A stretch of 5,321 bases of DNA from Nitrosopumilales archaeon (GTDB lineage: Archaea; Thermoproteota; Nitrososphaeria; Nitrososphaerales; Nitrosopumilaceae): assembly GCA_016838795.1 (NCBI GenBank), contig JAEHKQ010000159.1, positions 1 to 5,321 of the forward strand, read 5' to 3'. Under the pieces are notes generated by a model. That model saw only the letters and a program-made list of their open reading frames with translations. It was not told the origin of the DNA and searched no databases. Shown in pieces: positions 5,189-5,321 of the stretch (positions are counted from its first letter, which is position 1; every line of letters starts with the position of its first letter). Made by a program: the position numbers and the translations under genes.

Positions 5189-5321
5189 TTGAAAATTTGG
5201 TTTGATATCCTTACTCCAAAGCAAATATTATTTTTTGAACCCATGATTAAAAAGCTAGGAAAAACACACAAAGTTCTCTGCACCTCTAGGCAGTATAGAG
5301 AAGTTACACACATTGCAAAAA
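5189..5321 (+). CDS. DUF354-family protein, N-terminal part, TTG start, runs off the window
   Basis: The frame opens after TGA 5162-5164 and stays open to the window end, giving 44 codons. From TTG 5189 it reads (M)KIWFDILTPKQILFFEPM, then IKKLGKTHKVLCTSRQYREV, then THIAK. This matches the typical start of DUF354 proteins as I recall it: a KIWFD strand, a TPKQ/FFEP segment, and a TSRxYREV motif at the end of the second strand. The first ATG in frame (5243) would remove that conserved first strand, so TTG is the better start. DUF354 proteins are uncharacterised but look like GT-B-type enzymes related to UDP-GlcNAc 2-epimerases and glycosyltransferases; about 300 residues should lie beyond the edge. 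It diverges from the dehydrogenase-like gene across 64 bases, which hints at a shared nucleotide-sugar role. Confidence 0.82.
   Translation, partial: MKIWFDILTPKQILFFEPMIKKLGKTHKVLCTSRQYREVTHIAK

Overview
The window is an AT-rich archaeal chromosomal segment. It looks most like the ammonia-oxidising Nitrososphaerota (Thaumarchaeota; Nitrosopumilus/Nitrosarchaeum type). The reasons are the DnaK N-terminus (MAKVIGIDLGTSNSAAAV), TATA-like boxes about 25-30 bases before start codons with almost no Shine-Dalgarno sequences (leaderless style), and a DUF354-family gene. This assignment rests on recall and style, not on a search, and I hold it at roughly 80%. Nothing seen points to a mobile element, CRISPR array, phage or integrated island.

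Layout from left to right. Bases 1-54 hold the 5' two thirds of a class II tRNA-Leu(CAG) on the minus strand, cut by the window edge. A short AT-rich gap with a two-way TATA region separates it from a 56-codon plus-strand gene (133-303) for a small CxxC protein. That gene meets dnaJ tail to tail with a 4-base overlap. A 9-bp inverted repeat lies just past its stop codon, inside the last codons of dnaJ.

The minus-strand block, in transcription order, is: a 381-residue Rossmann-type protein (5124-3979), grpE (3950-3366), dnaK (3364-1457) and dnaJ (1415-300). The three chaperones make a complete bacterial-type Hsp70 machine. DnaJ delivers unfolded clients and stimulates ATP hydrolysis, DnaK binds and releases the clients, and GrpE exchanges the nucleotide. 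grpE and dnaK are essentially contiguous. dnaJ follows after 41 bases that carry its own TATA-like box, so it may also be transcribed alone.

The gene upstream of grpE resembles a UDP-sugar (UDP-glucose/UDP-ManNAc) dehydrogenase in overall layout, but I cannot find the catalytic cysteine motif. Across a 64-base gap it faces a DUF354 gene that starts at a TTG (5189) and runs off the right edge. DUF354 proteins are related to nucleotide-sugar enzymes, so this divergent pair may share a sugar-related job, with the chaperone genes simply downstream.

The points most worth a second look are the apparently catalytically dead dehydrogenase-like protein, the small CxxC protein, the fresh in-frame tandem repeats in the disordered tails of DnaK and GrpE, and the TTG starts of grpE and the DUF354 gene.
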